Below are positions 17,933-26,049 of a stretch of DNA of 64,000 nt, piece after piece; the first letter of the stretch is position 1; each line of letters starts with the position of its first letter. Location of the stretch: contig JAFBIR010000011.1 of assembly GCA_021531385.1 (NCBI GenBank), positions 83,013 to 147,012 on the forward strand. Direction: 5' to 3'. The position numbers and the translations under genes are program-made. The notes beneath the pieces were generated by a model. It did no database searches and was not told the DNA's origin. It was given only the letters and a program-made list of their open reading frames with translations. The DNA is from Parabacteroides distasonis. Its GTDB lineage: Bacteria; Bacteroidota; Bacteroidia; Bacteroidales; Tannerellaceae.

Positions 17933-18832
17933 ATGACAAATAAAAAATTCGGGGTACTGCTGTTGCTCATGGTGCTGTTCAGTTTCGGTGCCAAAGCACA
18001 GTTAACTACCTCCGTTAGATTAAATGAGATTTTGGTCATCAATGAAGACAACTTCATGGATGACTATGGCAAACGCCATGCTTGGATTGAGTTGTACAAC
18101 AACTCAGCCGGCACGGTTGATTTGCGCGGTTGCTTCCTCACGAACGACAAGAACAACCCCAAGAAATATATGATCCCGAAGGGTGACGTATTGACCAAAG
18201 TCGCTCCTCGTCAGCATATCCTTTTCTGGGTTGACAACGAGCCGACAAGAGGAACCTTCCACGTGAACTTCGCGTTCAATCCGAACGGCGAGAACTATTT
18301 GGCACTCTACGACTCTGATGGTACGACGTTGATCGACGAGGTCACGATCCCGGCAGGTCAGAAAGCTGACGTAAGTTATGGTTTGGATGTGGATGGAACA
18401 GGAAACTGGAAAATCCTTGACAAGGTAACTCCGAGCACCAACAACGTGACTTTGGACACGAACGAGAAGATCGAGAACTTCCAGAAGAACGACTCTTGGG
18501 GTATCGGTATGACCCTTACCGCCATGATGGTTGTGTTCCTTGGTTTGTTGGTTCTGTTCTTGGTATTCAAGCAGATCGGTAATGCCGCTATGAACGCAAG
18601 CAAGCGTAACGCACAGAAGGCAGCCGCTGCTGACGGCCAGAAGGTAAGCGAGAACGCAGGCGCAGAGTCAGGCGAGATCTTCGCGGCTATCGCAATGGCA
18701 CTCTATGAGTTGAACGACGAGCACCACGATTTCGAGAGCTCTATCTTGACGATCAAGAAAGCGCAGCGCAACTACTCACCTTGGAACTCTAAGGTGCTTT
18801 CATTGCGTCAAAATCCCATTATCAAGAAGTAA
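17933..18832 (+). CDS. OadG-family subunit fused to a lamin-tail domain
   Basis: About 299 residues. A signal peptide (about 1-22, ending AKA) is followed by a lamin-tail (LTD) beta domain (about 25-140, with LNEILVINEDNFMDDYGKRHAWIELYNNS). A single transmembrane helix (about 190-215) and a cytoplasmic tail of the sodium-pump decarboxylase gamma (OadG) kind come last. OadG subunits hold the decarboxylase complex together at the membrane. The LTD would sit in the periplasm. Two ATGs lie close (17927, 17933); AAAGGA favours the second. It follows mmdA by 22 bp. Confidence 0.82.
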   Translation: MTNKKFGVLLLLMVLFSFGAKAQLTTSVRLNEILVINEDNFMDDYGKRHAWIELYNNSAGTVDLRGCFLTNDKNNPKKYMIPKGDVLTKVAPRQHILFWVDNEPTRGTFHVNFAFNPNGENYLALYDSDGTTLIDEVTIPAGQKADVSYGLDVDGTGNWKILDKVTPSTNNVTLDTNEKIENFQKNDSWGIGMTLTAMMVVFLGLLVLFLVFKQIGNAAMNASKRNAQKAAAADGQKVSENAGAESGEIFAAIAMALYELNDEHHDFESSILTIKKAQRNYSPWNSKVLSLRQNPIIKK

Positions 18833-18863
18833 TCACATCTAAAAGAACAAATAACTGAAAAGC

Positions 18864-19292
18864 ATGAAAAGTTTTAAATATACCATCAACGGTAACGTAT
18901 ATAAAGTACATATCAATTCCGTAGAGGAAGATATCGCCGAGGTTGAGGTGAACGGTACTCCCTACAGCGTGAAAATGGAGAAGCCCGCTAAGAAGCAAAT
19001 GGTTGCCTTGAAGCGTCCGGCACAAGCTCCGACAACAGCAAGTGGTGAGCCCGTTGTGTCTCGTCCCGCAGGTGGCGCAGCTGGCGCTGTTCGCTCTCCG
19101 CTGCCCGGTGTCATCCTGAGCGTAGATTGCAAGGTTGGCGATACAGTGAAGAGAGGCCAGAAGCTCTTGGTATTGGAGGCTATGAAGATGGAGAACACCA
19201 TCCCGGCTGATCGCGACGGAAAGATTGTAGAAATAAAGGTAAACAAAGGCGATTCTGTCCTCGAAGGTGCAGACCTCGTTATAATCGGTTAA
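18864..19292 (+). CDS. mmdC: biotin carrier subunit of methylmalonyl-CoA decarboxylase
   Basis: A 142-residue biotin/lipoyl-attachment protein. A C-terminal carrier domain (about 75-142) contains the biotinylation site in LEAMKMENTI. An Ala/Pro-rich linker joins it to a short N-terminal part that probably docks on the complex. It carries carboxybiotin from MmdA to the membrane subunit MmdB, whose gene starts 4 bp later. Confidence 0.95.
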   Translation: MKSFKYTINGNVYKVHINSVEEDIAEVEVNGTPYSVKMEKPAKKQMVALKRPAQAPTTASGEPVVSRPAGGAAGAVRSPLPGVILSVDCKVGDTVKRGQKLLVLEAMKMENTIPADRDGKIVEIKVNKGDSVLEGADLVIIG

Positions 19293-19296
19293 TAGT

Positions 19297-20484
19297 ATGC
19301 TGACATCCATTTTATTACAAGCGGCAGGAGAGAGTTTCACGGAGTTCTTGATGCAGAACATTCAGATCTTCCTCTCCTACACAGGATTCGCGAACGCGAC
19401 GCCGGGTCACATCGTGATGTTGCTCGTCGGCTTGCTGTTCATCTTCCTGGCGATTCGCTATGAGTTCGAGCCTATGTTGTTGATCCCCATTGGCTTCGGT
19501 ATCTTGATCGGTAACATTCCTTTCAAAGACGCTGGTTTGCAATTAGGTATCTACGAAGAGGGCTCTGTGTTGAACATCCTCTATCAAGGTGTGAAGCAGG
19601 GTTGGTATCCGCCGTTGATCTTCCTCGGCATTGGTGCCATGACAGACTTCTCTGCCCTGATTTCCAACCCGAAGTTGATGTTGGTCGGTGCGGCCGCACA
19701 GTTCGGTATCTTCGGTGCGTACATCATCGCTTTGCAGATGGGCTTCGATCCCAGCCAAGCCGGTGCGATCGGTATCATCGGTGGTGCTGACGGTCCTACG
19801 GCAATCTTCTTGTCATCCAAGTTGGCTCCTAACTTGATGGGTGCGATTGCGGTGTCTGCTTATTCTTACATGGCCTTGGTGCCCATTATTCAGCCGCCGT
19901 TCATGCGTCTGTTGACCACTTCGAAGGAGCGCTTGATCCGTATGAAACCGCCGAGAGCCGTTTCACAGACAGAGAAGATCATCTTCCCGATCGTAGGTCT
20001 GTTGTTGACTGCCTTCTTGGTTCCCTCAGGTCTGCCTCTGTTGGGTATGTTGTTCTTCGGTAACCTCTGTAAGGAGAGTGGCGTAACCCGTCGTTTGGCC
20101 GAGACAGCACGTGGCCCGCTGATTGACGTGATCACCATTCTCTTGGGTGTAACCGTGGGTGCTTCTACACAGGCAACACAGTTCTTGACTTGGAATTCCA
20201 TCAAGATCTTCGGTTTGGGTGCGTTGTCATTCGTGATCGCTACTTGCGCCGGTTTGTTGTTCGTGAAGTTCTTCAACCTCTTCTTGAAGGAGGGTAACAA
20301 GATCAACCCGTTGATCGGTAACGCCGGTGTATCCGCAGTGCCTGATGCCGCTCGTATCTCTCAGAACGTAGGTTTGGAGTACGACCCGAGCAACTACCTG
20401 TTGATGCACGCTATGGGTCCGAACGTTGCCGGTGTGATCGGTTCAGCCGTTGCAGCTGGTATCCTGTTAGGATTCTTGGGTTAA
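19297..20484 (+). CDS. mmdB: sodium-translocating decarboxylase beta subunit
   Basis: A 395-residue polytopic inner-membrane protein of the OadB/MmdB/GcdB family. It decarboxylates carboxybiotin and exports sodium ions. The GIIGGADGPTAIFLSSKLAPNLMGAIAVSAYSYM segment carries the conserved Asp of the sodium/proton site. The family signature GNAGVSAVPDAARI is near residues 345-360. Last gene of the operon; a terminator follows. Confidence 0.95.
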   Translation: MLTSILLQAAGESFTEFLMQNIQIFLSYTGFANATPGHIVMLLVGLLFIFLAIRYEFEPMLLIPIGFGILIGNIPFKDAGLQLGIYEEGSVLNILYQGVKQGWYPPLIFLGIGAMTDFSALISNPKLMLVGAAAQFGIFGAYIIALQMGFDPSQAGAIGIIGGADGPTAIFLSSKLAPNLMGAIAVSAYSYMALVPIIQPPFMRLLTTSKERLIRMKPPRAVSQTEKIIFPIVGLLLTAFLVPSGLPLLGMLFFGNLCKESGVTRRLAETARGPLIDVITILLGVTVGASTQATQFLTWNSIKIFGLGALSFVIATCAGLLFVKFFNLFLKEGNKINPLIGNAGVSAVPDAARISQNVGLEYDPSNYLLMHAMGPNVAGVIGSAVAAGILLGFLG

Positions 20485-20507
20485 TCAGAATAACCATCTA
20501 TAAAGGT

Positions 20508-20539
20508 AAGGCGAGGCCTCATAGCGAGGTGCTCGCCTT
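20508..20539 (+). terminator. terminator of the mmd operon
   Basis: AAGGCGAG and CTCGCCTT pair with a 16-nt loop, followed by TCTTATTT. Confidence 0.85.
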
Positions 20540-20572
20540 TCTTATTTCCCCAATAGGATAGCAAAAAAACAG

Positions 20573-20636
20573 CTGTTACGCTGTAACGCTGTTGCGCTTT
20601 CTCATTACCACGCGTTACAGCGTAACAGCGCAACAG
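20573..20636. repeat. long GC-rich inverted repeat with nested palindromes
   Basis: CTGTTACGCTGTAACGC (20573-20589) and its exact reverse complement (20612-20628) are separated by 22 bp. Each arm is itself partly palindromic (GTTAC-GCT-GTAAC), and TGTTGCGC and CGCAACAG copies follow each arm. It is distinct from the operon terminator upstream. It lies between the mmd operon and the tRNA genes, in a gap of 289 bp otherwise without a gene. Confidence 0.8.
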
Positions 20637-20773
20637 TGGATTTTTCCTTATGCCATTACCCTAATAGATGACCATGCGGCAACATCATTGATGAATAAAT
20701 TCAGGCTCTATTAATGTCCTAAGACAGAAAAAAGGCTGCTCGTCAAATACACGAACAGCCTTTCAGTAAGAGG

Positions 20774-20848
20774 GGTGAAAGATGGGACTCGAACCCACGA
20801 CCCTTGGAACCACAATCCAATGCTCTAACCAACTGAGCTACATTCACC
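20774..20848 (-). tRNA. tRNA-His (GTG)
   Basis: The minus strand gives a full cloverleaf: TAGCTCAGTTGGTTAGAGC D arm, anticodon stem TTGGA/TCCAA around TTGTGGT (anticodon GTG), and GTGGGTTCGAGTCCCAT T arm. A 5' extra G pairs with the discriminator C, as in tRNA-His. CCA is not encoded. One T-T mismatch lies in the acceptor stem. Confidence 0.95.
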
Positions 20849-20915
20849 ATTTGAAGGATCTCTATTTTCCTCTCGGAAACCCAGATCCGAAAATACACTT
20901 TTTCTCTAATTGGTG

Positions 20916-20990
20916 GGTGAAAGATGGGACTCGAACCCACGACCCTTGGAACCACAATCCAATGCTCTAACCAACTGAGCTACATTCACC
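20916..20990 (-). tRNA. tRNA-His (GTG), second copy
   Basis: The mature region is identical to the first copy. The two lie 67 bp apart and are read in tandem from one promoter upstream (21032-21062). Confidence 0.95.
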
Positions 20991-21031
20991 ATTTGAATAT
21001 CTTTAGCGAGCTTATCTCGTTTAAGACGGCG

Positions 21032-21062
21032 CAAAGATAGGCATTATTTCCAATTTACCAAA
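21032..21062 (-). promoter_or_regulatory. promoter of the tRNA-His pair
   Basis: On the minus strand TTTG (21059-21062), exactly 19 bp, then TATCTTTG (21032-21039). This is a perfect Bacteroidota promoter, about 40 bp before the first tRNA. Confidence 0.85.
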
Positions 21063-21090
21063 CTCTTTGCGCCTTTTTCTTTTCACTTCT

Positions 21091-21990
21091 TTACTTATAA
21101 ATCGCTTTCTTACCGGCTAACAGCGTGTTACGCATCAACGAGATAATCGTCATAGGTCCTACGCCTCCCGGAACCGGCGTGATATAGCTGCACTTTGGAG
21201 CCACTTCACTGAAAAAGACATCACCCGTCAGCTTAAAGCCGCTCTTCGTATGGCTGCTGGGCATACGCGTCGTACCCACATCAATCACCACAGCGCCCTC
21301 TTTCACCATATCGCCCTTCAAGAACTCAGGCACACCCAACGCCACAATGATAATATCAGCCGATAGACACATCTCCTTCAAATTGCGTGAACGGCTATGG
21401 CATACCGTCACCGTGCAATCGCCCGGATAAGCCTTCTGCATCATCAAGGTAGCCATCGGCTTACCCACAATGTTGCTACGGCCCAATACCACGCAATGCT
21501 TGCCACGCGTCTCGATTTCATAGCGCTTCAACAGCTCCAAAATACCCGCCGGAGTGGCTGACACGAAGCAGGGCAAACCAATCGACATGCGCCCCACGTT
21601 GATCGGGTGGAAACCATCCACATCCTTGCGATAATCAATCGCCTCAATCACTTTCTGCTCAGAGATATGCTTAGGCAAAGGCAGTTGCACGATAAAACCA
21701 TCCACATCCGGATCATTATTCAGCTCATCCACCTTACGCAGCAACTCCTCCTCTGTCACATCCTCCTCATAACGGATCAAAGTTGATTTGAAGCCAATCT
21801 CCTGACAAGTACGCACCTTGCTGGCCACATAGGTCTCACTGCCCCCATCATGCCCAACCAAGATAGCCGCTAAATGAGGCACCTTACCGCCATTCGCTTT
21901 GATCTGAGCGACCTCCTCAGCCATCTCCTGCTTCATCTGGGCGGCTGTCGCCTTCCCATCGAGCAACCGATATGTATGCTGTTCTTCCAT
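21091..21990 (-). CDS. folD: bifunctional methylenetetrahydrofolate dehydrogenase/cyclohydrolase
   Basis: Interconverts 5,10-methylene-, methenyl- and 10-formyl-tetrahydrofolate. Diagnostic segments are [16 protein letters not shown] with the catalytic Tyr and Lys, [23 protein letters not shown] of the NADP fold, and [13 protein letters not shown] at the C-terminal end. Length 299 is normal. It starts 25 bp after the stop of ffh, so is likely cotranscribed with it. Confidence 0.97.
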   Translation of the reverse strand: MEEQHTYRLLDGKATAAQMKQEMAEEVAQIKANGGKVPHLAAILVGHDGGSETYVASKVRTCQEIGFKSTLIRYEEDVTEEELLRKVDELNNDPDVDGFIVQLPLPKHISEQKVIEAIDYRKDVDGFHPINVGRMSIGLPCFVSATPAGILELLKRYEIETRGKHCVVLGRSNIVGKPMATLMMQKAYPGDCTVTVCHSRSRNLKEMCLSADIIIVALGVPEFLKGDMVKEGAVVIDVGTTRMPSSHTKSGFKLTGDVFFSEVAPKCSYITPVPGGVGPMTIISLMRNTLLAGKKAIYK

Positions 21991-22014
21991 CTGAATACTC
22001 CTTTCTTGATTAAA

Positions 22015-23352
22015 TTAACGTCTAAACGAAGGCTTCATCATCGGCAGTTTCAACTTACCCGACTTCGCAGAGGTCAGCATACGCATCATCTTGCGCGTCT
22101 CGTCAAACTGCTTGATCAACTTGTTCACCTCCTGGATGCTCGTACCGCTACCCTTCGCGATGCGCTGACGGCGAGAACCTGTCAGGATCGCCGGGTTGCT
22201 ACGCTCAGCCGGAGTCATTGAATAGATAATTGCCTCGATGCTCTTGAATGCGTTATCATCAATATCTACGTCCTTCAACGCTTTACCCACACCGGGGATC
22301 ATGGATGCCAACTCCTTCAAGTTACCCATCTTCTTGATCTGCTGGATCTGTGAGATAAAGTCATTGAAATCGAATTGGTTCTTGGCGATCTTCTTCTGCA
22401 AGCGTTTCGCCTCCTCCTCGTCATACTGCTCCTGCGCGCGCTCAACCAATGACACGATATCACCCATACCCAAGATACGGTCGGCCATACGCTCAGGGTG
22501 GAACACATCCAAGGCATCCATCTTCTCGCCGGTACCCACAAACTTGATCGGCTTATCCACCACCGTACGAATAGAAAGCGCCGCACCACCGCGAGTATCA
22601 CCATCCAACTTGGTCAATACCACGCCATCAAAATTCAACCGTTGATTGAACTCACGCGCCGTGTTGACCGCATCTTGACCAGTCATTGAATCGACCACGA
22701 AGAGAGTCTCATCCGGCTCGATAGCCGCCTTGATCGCAGCGATCTCCTGCATCATCTGCTCATCGATAGCCAAACGACCAGCCGTATCAACAATCACCAC
22801 ATCATTTCCCTTTGCCTTCGCCTCACGAATCGCATGTTGCGCAATCTCCACCGGATTCTTGCTCTCTAACTCCATATAAACAGGAACGCCGACCTGCTCA
22901 CCCACAACACGCAACTGCTCGATAGCCGCCGGACGATAGACGTCGCAAGCCACCAACAAAGGCTTCTTATTCTTCTTTGTCTTCAACAGGTTAGCCAATT
23001 TGCCGGAGAAAGTGGTCTTACCAGAACCCTGCAAACCGGACATCAAGATAACCGCCGGAGCCCCTTTCAAGTTCAACTCCGTAGCCGCTCCACCCATTAA
23101 CTGGGTAAGCTCATCATGAACAATCTTCACCATCAACTGGCTCGGCTTGACAGAGGTCAACACATTCTGTCCCAAAGCCTTCGCTTTCACCGTATCGGTA
23201 AAGTTTTTCGCCACCTTATAGTTCACATCGGCATCAAGCAACGCCTTACGCACATCCTTCAATGTCTCTGCCACATTGATCTCCGTAATCTTGCCCTCGC
23301 CCTTCAATAGTTTGAACGACCGCTCTAACCGTTCGCTTAAGTTTTCAAACAT
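22015..23352 (-). CDS. ffh: signal recognition particle protein
   Basis: SRP54-type GTPase, about 445 residues, that binds signal sequences and SRP RNA. Domains: an N helical bundle (1-90), a G domain with P-loop GLQGSGKTT (about 106-114), DTAGR, TKLDGD, and a C-terminal M domain. The RRQRIAKGSGTSIQEVN segment of the RNA-binding helix is clear. The reading frame begins with a TTG two codons earlier; I take the ATG at 23352. A TATCTTTG box (minus strand, 23394-23401) precedes it. Confidence 0.97.
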   Translation of the reverse strand: MFENLSERLERSFKLLKGEGKITEINVAETLKDVRKALLDADVNYKVAKNFTDTVKAKALGQNVLTSVKPSQLMVKIVHDELTQLMGGAATELNLKGAPAVILMSGLQGSGKTTFSGKLANLLKTKKNKKPLLVACDVYRPAAIEQLRVVGEQVGVPVYMELESKNPVEIAQHAIREAKAKGNDVVIVDTAGRLAIDEQMMQEIAAIKAAIEPDETLFVVDSMTGQDAVNTAREFNQRLNFDGVVLTKLDGDTRGGAALSIRTVVDKPIKFVGTGEKMDALDVFHPERMADRILGMGDIVSLVERAQEQYDEEEAKRLQKKIAKNQFDFNDFISQIQQIKKMGNLKELASMIPGVGKALKDVDIDDNAFKSIEAIIYSMTPAERSNPAILTGSRRQRIAKGSGTSIQEVNKLIKQFDETRKMMRMLTSAKSGKLKLPMMKPSFRR

Positions 23353-23393
23353 ACTCAATTATGTGTATTTATGATTTATCCCTTATAGGTGCG

Positions 23394-23401
23394 CAAAGAT
23401 A
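23394..23401 (-). promoter_or_regulatory. -7 box of ffh-folD
   Basis: TATCTTTG on the minus strand, 42 bp before the ffh ATG. Confidence 0.6.
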
Positions 23402-23472
23402 CAGAGAAAAATCGAGATTGCCATATTGCCTTCAATTCTTGCTCATCTATTGGCCGGTTCAACCCTTTTGCA

Positions 23473-23480
23473 TACATTTG
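23473..23480 (+). promoter_or_regulatory. -7 box of the WYL-protein gene
   Basis: TACATTTG, with TTGG about 19 bp upstream. A transcript start near 23487 supports the ATG at 23527 and excludes the longer reading from 23389. Confidence 0.65.
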
Positions 23481-23526
23481 CACGCACGGTTTCTGCCGCA
23501 AACATCAAGTAACTATCCAATCGACC

Positions 23527-25251
23527 ATGACCATCGAAGAGGCAAAACAGATCCTGAACAAACGCAAGGAGTTAGTGAATCGCATTGATAAACTATTGAA
23601 AAAAGGCGAGATCACCGACCCCATGACGGTGTTTAAACTCCAGCGAAAACGAGTTGAAGGATTCGATTTGCAGGAAGAGGCAGAACTGCTTGTGCGAGAA
23701 GCGGATAAAGCCTTTTACCAGCAATGGGTGGAAGCGATCATCGAACAACCCGGCTCGTGGTCATTTCACCTTTTTCAAAAAGATATTCAAGAGCGAATCA
23801 AGCAGATAGAGCAAGTGTTGGAAATGCGTGAGCAGAAAATGGCAGGAAGTATCTATGTCGATACACCGCATGCGATGAGGCAGATTTTTCGCTATGTGGA
23901 TGATCCCGAATGGCAAGCAGCCGTAGCTCAGTCGCCCTATTTCTCCGAGTCACAAAAGGAGCGGCTGTTAAGCAAAGCGGCCATTTTGCAAAACTACTAT
24001 ACGCGCTATGAGCAGTGGGTGAATCCGATGCGTAGCGTCTCTCCGGAGCTGGTGGACACCGATCTTTATATAGAGAATGCCATACGCATCCTATGGGTAC
24101 TTCCGGGCGATTTGCCTCTGCAAATCAAACCGTTACCCCTATGGCTGCAAGAATGTGCTACTTGGGGCGATTTCCCGGTGCACACCACCACCTACACCAA
24201 AATGTTTTACACATCCTTCGCCATTCAACAACTCTATTATTATGGCTATGACAAAGACGAGTTGCTCTTTTTCGACTCCATCAACCGCCGTGGCTCCTTA
24301 GAAGAATGGTATAAATCCCTGCGTCGCTGCGCCATCGTACAATTGACGCACACCTCATCCGCAGAACTTCATCACCTGCTGATCACCTTGCAACCCAATG
24401 TCGTATTGACCGTTGGCACTTTGCCTCAAGTAGAGAGCGCCATCGGCTTGTCCGCTGAGCAGGATCAATTGCGTTTGCTCACTGGCCTTTCGGAATCCTG
24501 CGGCGTCGCGACCCTGCATCGGCATCAAGGCATCGCATTCATTGAGACCCCTCCATTGACCGATCCCGCCGTCTCCGTCTCTGAGTTTATGACAGATACG
24601 CTGACGCTTGCTCGCCTCTTTTTCACCGGTCATCGGCAAACCAATCCCCTACCCTCCGTAGTAAATCGGGCCATGGATCCCCATCAATATCTCTATGAAG
24701 CGCTGCAACAAGCTATCCAGCGTCATCGCTATGTGTGCATCAGCTATCCTGATCCTCAAACCCTTTATTACTCCGAGCAGTTCTTTCTGCCCCTATTGCT
24801 CAAGCAACATGCGGGAGATTGGTATCTCATTGGCAAGCCGAAAGGCAAATCCTCTTTCGAGTCACTTTACCTTGCGCACATCCAATCCGTAGAGGAACTA
24901 TCGGAAGAGGAGCGTATTCCTGAAAGTCGCTTGCTCCCCTATCACTACGCTTATGGTGTGCATCTCCGTAATGATTTGAAAATCAATCCCAATCTAACAG
25001 CAGATACGCCACAGCTATTCGTTATTCGCCTACGGGTATATGCCCCTCTATGGCAGCAGCTACAACTTCGTCCCTTGCACTTCACGCAAGCTCAATTCCC
25101 CGCAGATTCCGCCGCCCCTTATCGCCTCTTCCAATATAAGATGTACCTGACCGATGAACTGATCCAACTGCTCCGAGGCTATGGTCGTCAAGTCGAAGTC
25201 ATCGAGCCGGAATGTTTGAGACAGGAAGTCTTAAATAATTTAACATTTTGA
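23527..25251 (+). CDS. WYL-domain protein
   Basis: A 574-residue protein. The N-terminal 380 residues are largely helical and not recognised; I see no clear helix-turn-helix. Residues about 388-455 look like a WYL domain (ISYPDPQTLYYSEQFFLPLLL...GDWYLIGKPKGKSSFESLYLAHI). About 495-570 looks like the WCX extension that often follows it. WYL domains sense nucleic acids or nucleotides, and many WYL proteins regulate defence loci. It stands 5' of the RNA and dynamin cluster on the same strand but has its own promoter, so a regulatory link is only a possibility. Confidence 0.7.
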   Translation: MTIEEAKQILNKRKELVNRIDKLLKKGEITDPMTVFKLQRKRVEGFDLQEEAELLVREADKAFYQQWVEAIIEQPGSWSFHLFQKDIQERIKQIEQVLEMREQKMAGSIYVDTPHAMRQIFRYVDDPEWQAAVAQSPYFSESQKERLLSKAAILQNYYTRYEQWVNPMRSVSPELVDTDLYIENAIRILWVLPGDLPLQIKPLPLWLQECATWGDFPVHTTTYTKMFYTSFAIQQLYYYGYDKDELLFFDSINRRGSLEEWYKSLRRCAIVQLTHTSSAELHHLLITLQPNVVLTVGTLPQVESAIGLSAEQDQLRLLTGLSESCGVATLHRHQGIAFIETPPLTDPAVSVSEFMTDTLTLARLFFTGHRQTNPLPSVVNRAMDPHQYLYEALQQAIQRHRYVCISYPDPQTLYYSEQFFLPLLLKQHAGDWYLIGKPKGKSSFESLYLAHIQSVEELSEEERIPESRLLPYHYAYGVHLRNDLKINPNLTADTPQLFVIRLRVYAPLWQQLQLRPLHFTQAQFPADSAAPYRLFQYKMYLTDELIQLLRGYGRQVEVIEPECLRQEVLNNLTF

Positions 25252-25402
25252 CAGGGCAATTGGAGGAGATCCCTCAAAGGATTGCGTCAAAAACTAAGGC
25301 TTCCTAAAGTTTGGAGGCAAAAAGAGGCAGATTAAATAAACATTCTTACCTTGCGTTCACAAATTTACGAGGAGACAACGAGGTTCATATCGCAATTTCG
25401 CT

Positions 25403-25410
25403 TACCTTTG
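25403..25410 (+). promoter_or_regulatory. -7 box of the first structured RNA
   Basis: TACCTTTG. No good TTTG stands at the -33 position. Transcription would begin near 25413-25416, at the first helix of the RNA. Confidence 0.6.
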
Positions 25411-25412
25411 CC

Positions 25413-25655
25413 GTAGTATGGTGAAAAGCCAAGCGAGGCCGGAAACCATACCTATATTTTTAAGGAAAGCGAGAAAGCGTTTACGATATTATTCCCGACT
25501 CAGAAAATCGGCAAATTTTACTTACTGGGAATAGTAGGCAACAAACGCTCACGTAAGTCTATATACAAGCGTGAGCTGTTGCTCTATTATCTAGTGAGTA
25601 GGTGTTTGCCGATACCTCTGAGTCAGATAAGAAGAGCAATGGTTTGCGCTTTTTG
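25413..25655 (+). ncRNA. structured non-coding RNA, copy 1
   Basis: About 240 nt, no credible protein. Helices seen: GTATGGT (25416-25422) with ACCATAC (25445-25451), capping a GCC-AAGCGA-GGC hairpin; TATTATTCC (25487-25495) with GGAATAGTA (25528-25536); GACTCAG (25497-25503) with CTGAGTC (25618-25624); ATCGGCAAA (25507-25515) with TTTGCCGAT (25605-25613). The last two strands lie inside the loop of the previous helix, so the fold is a pseudoknot. CGTGAGC...TGTTG (25570-25581) can pair upstream with CAACA...GCTCACG, or the segment 25569-25583 can pair over 15 bp, with G-U pairs, with 25635-25649 just before TTTTT. The exact ends are inferred. I could not match it to a known family. Confidence 0.75.
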
Positions 25656-25681
25656 TTTACTTGGAAATAAAGGCTCTAAAA

Positions 25682-25712
25682 TTTGTGAAGACATAGCTTT
25701 TCGTTATATTTG
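25682..25712 (+). promoter_or_regulatory. promoter of the second structured RNA
   Basis: TTTG (25682-25685), exactly 19 bp, and TATATTTG (25705-25712): a near-perfect Bacteroidota promoter directly in front of copy 2. Confidence 0.8.
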
Positions 25713-25714
25713 CA

Positions 25715-25989
25715 CCTGTCCAAGCAAACCGCAGCCAAGCGAGGCAGCGGTGGACGATGTACAAGAAAAGCGAAAAAGCGTTACGATATTATTCCTTGCT
25801 TCTAAAATCGCCAAATTTTACAACACGGGAATAATGACAACAATGCTTGCGCTCTGCTGTATATGTACTTTTTCTTCAGGAAGGGTTATATCGGTATAGA
25901 GCGTGGGCTGTTGTTTCATTCATTCGTGTTGTGGGTGTTTGGCGATACCTTGAAGCAGAATGATGGACAGCAGTTCCCACGCTTTTTTA
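25715..25989 (+). ncRNA. structured non-coding RNA, copy 2
   Basis: About 275 nt, homologous to copy 1, with its core in the same register exactly 300 bp later. The AGCCAAGCGAGGC hairpin is kept, inside GTCC/GGAC and ACCGC/GCGGT. TATTATTCC (25787-25795) pairs with GGAATAATG (25828-25836). GCTTC (25798-25802) pairs with GAAGC (25952-25956), and ATCGCCAAA (25807-25815) with TTTGGCGAT (25938-25946). Both differ from copy 1 by compensating changes. GCGTGGG (25901-25907) pairs with CCCACGC (25976-25982) before six T. The same strand can alternatively pair with 25838-25855. It ends 60 bp before the dynamin operon. Confidence 0.75.
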
Positions 25990-26049
25990 TTTGGTTAAAC
26001 TTAAAGATAATGCCAACTCCGGAGGGGACAGGAGGAGGCGGACTCATAT

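Noticed and set aside
20743..20970. Short open frames on both strands over the two tRNA genes
   Set aside because: They are translations of tRNA-His sequence, repeated because the tRNA is duplicated.
25403..25989. RNase P RNA, tmRNA or SRP RNA
   Set aside because: I see no tRNA-like end, no RNase P core and no SRP GGAA-tetraloop domain; two tandem copies also argue against these.
25403..26049. Retron
   Set aside because: No reverse transcriptase gene lies nearby.
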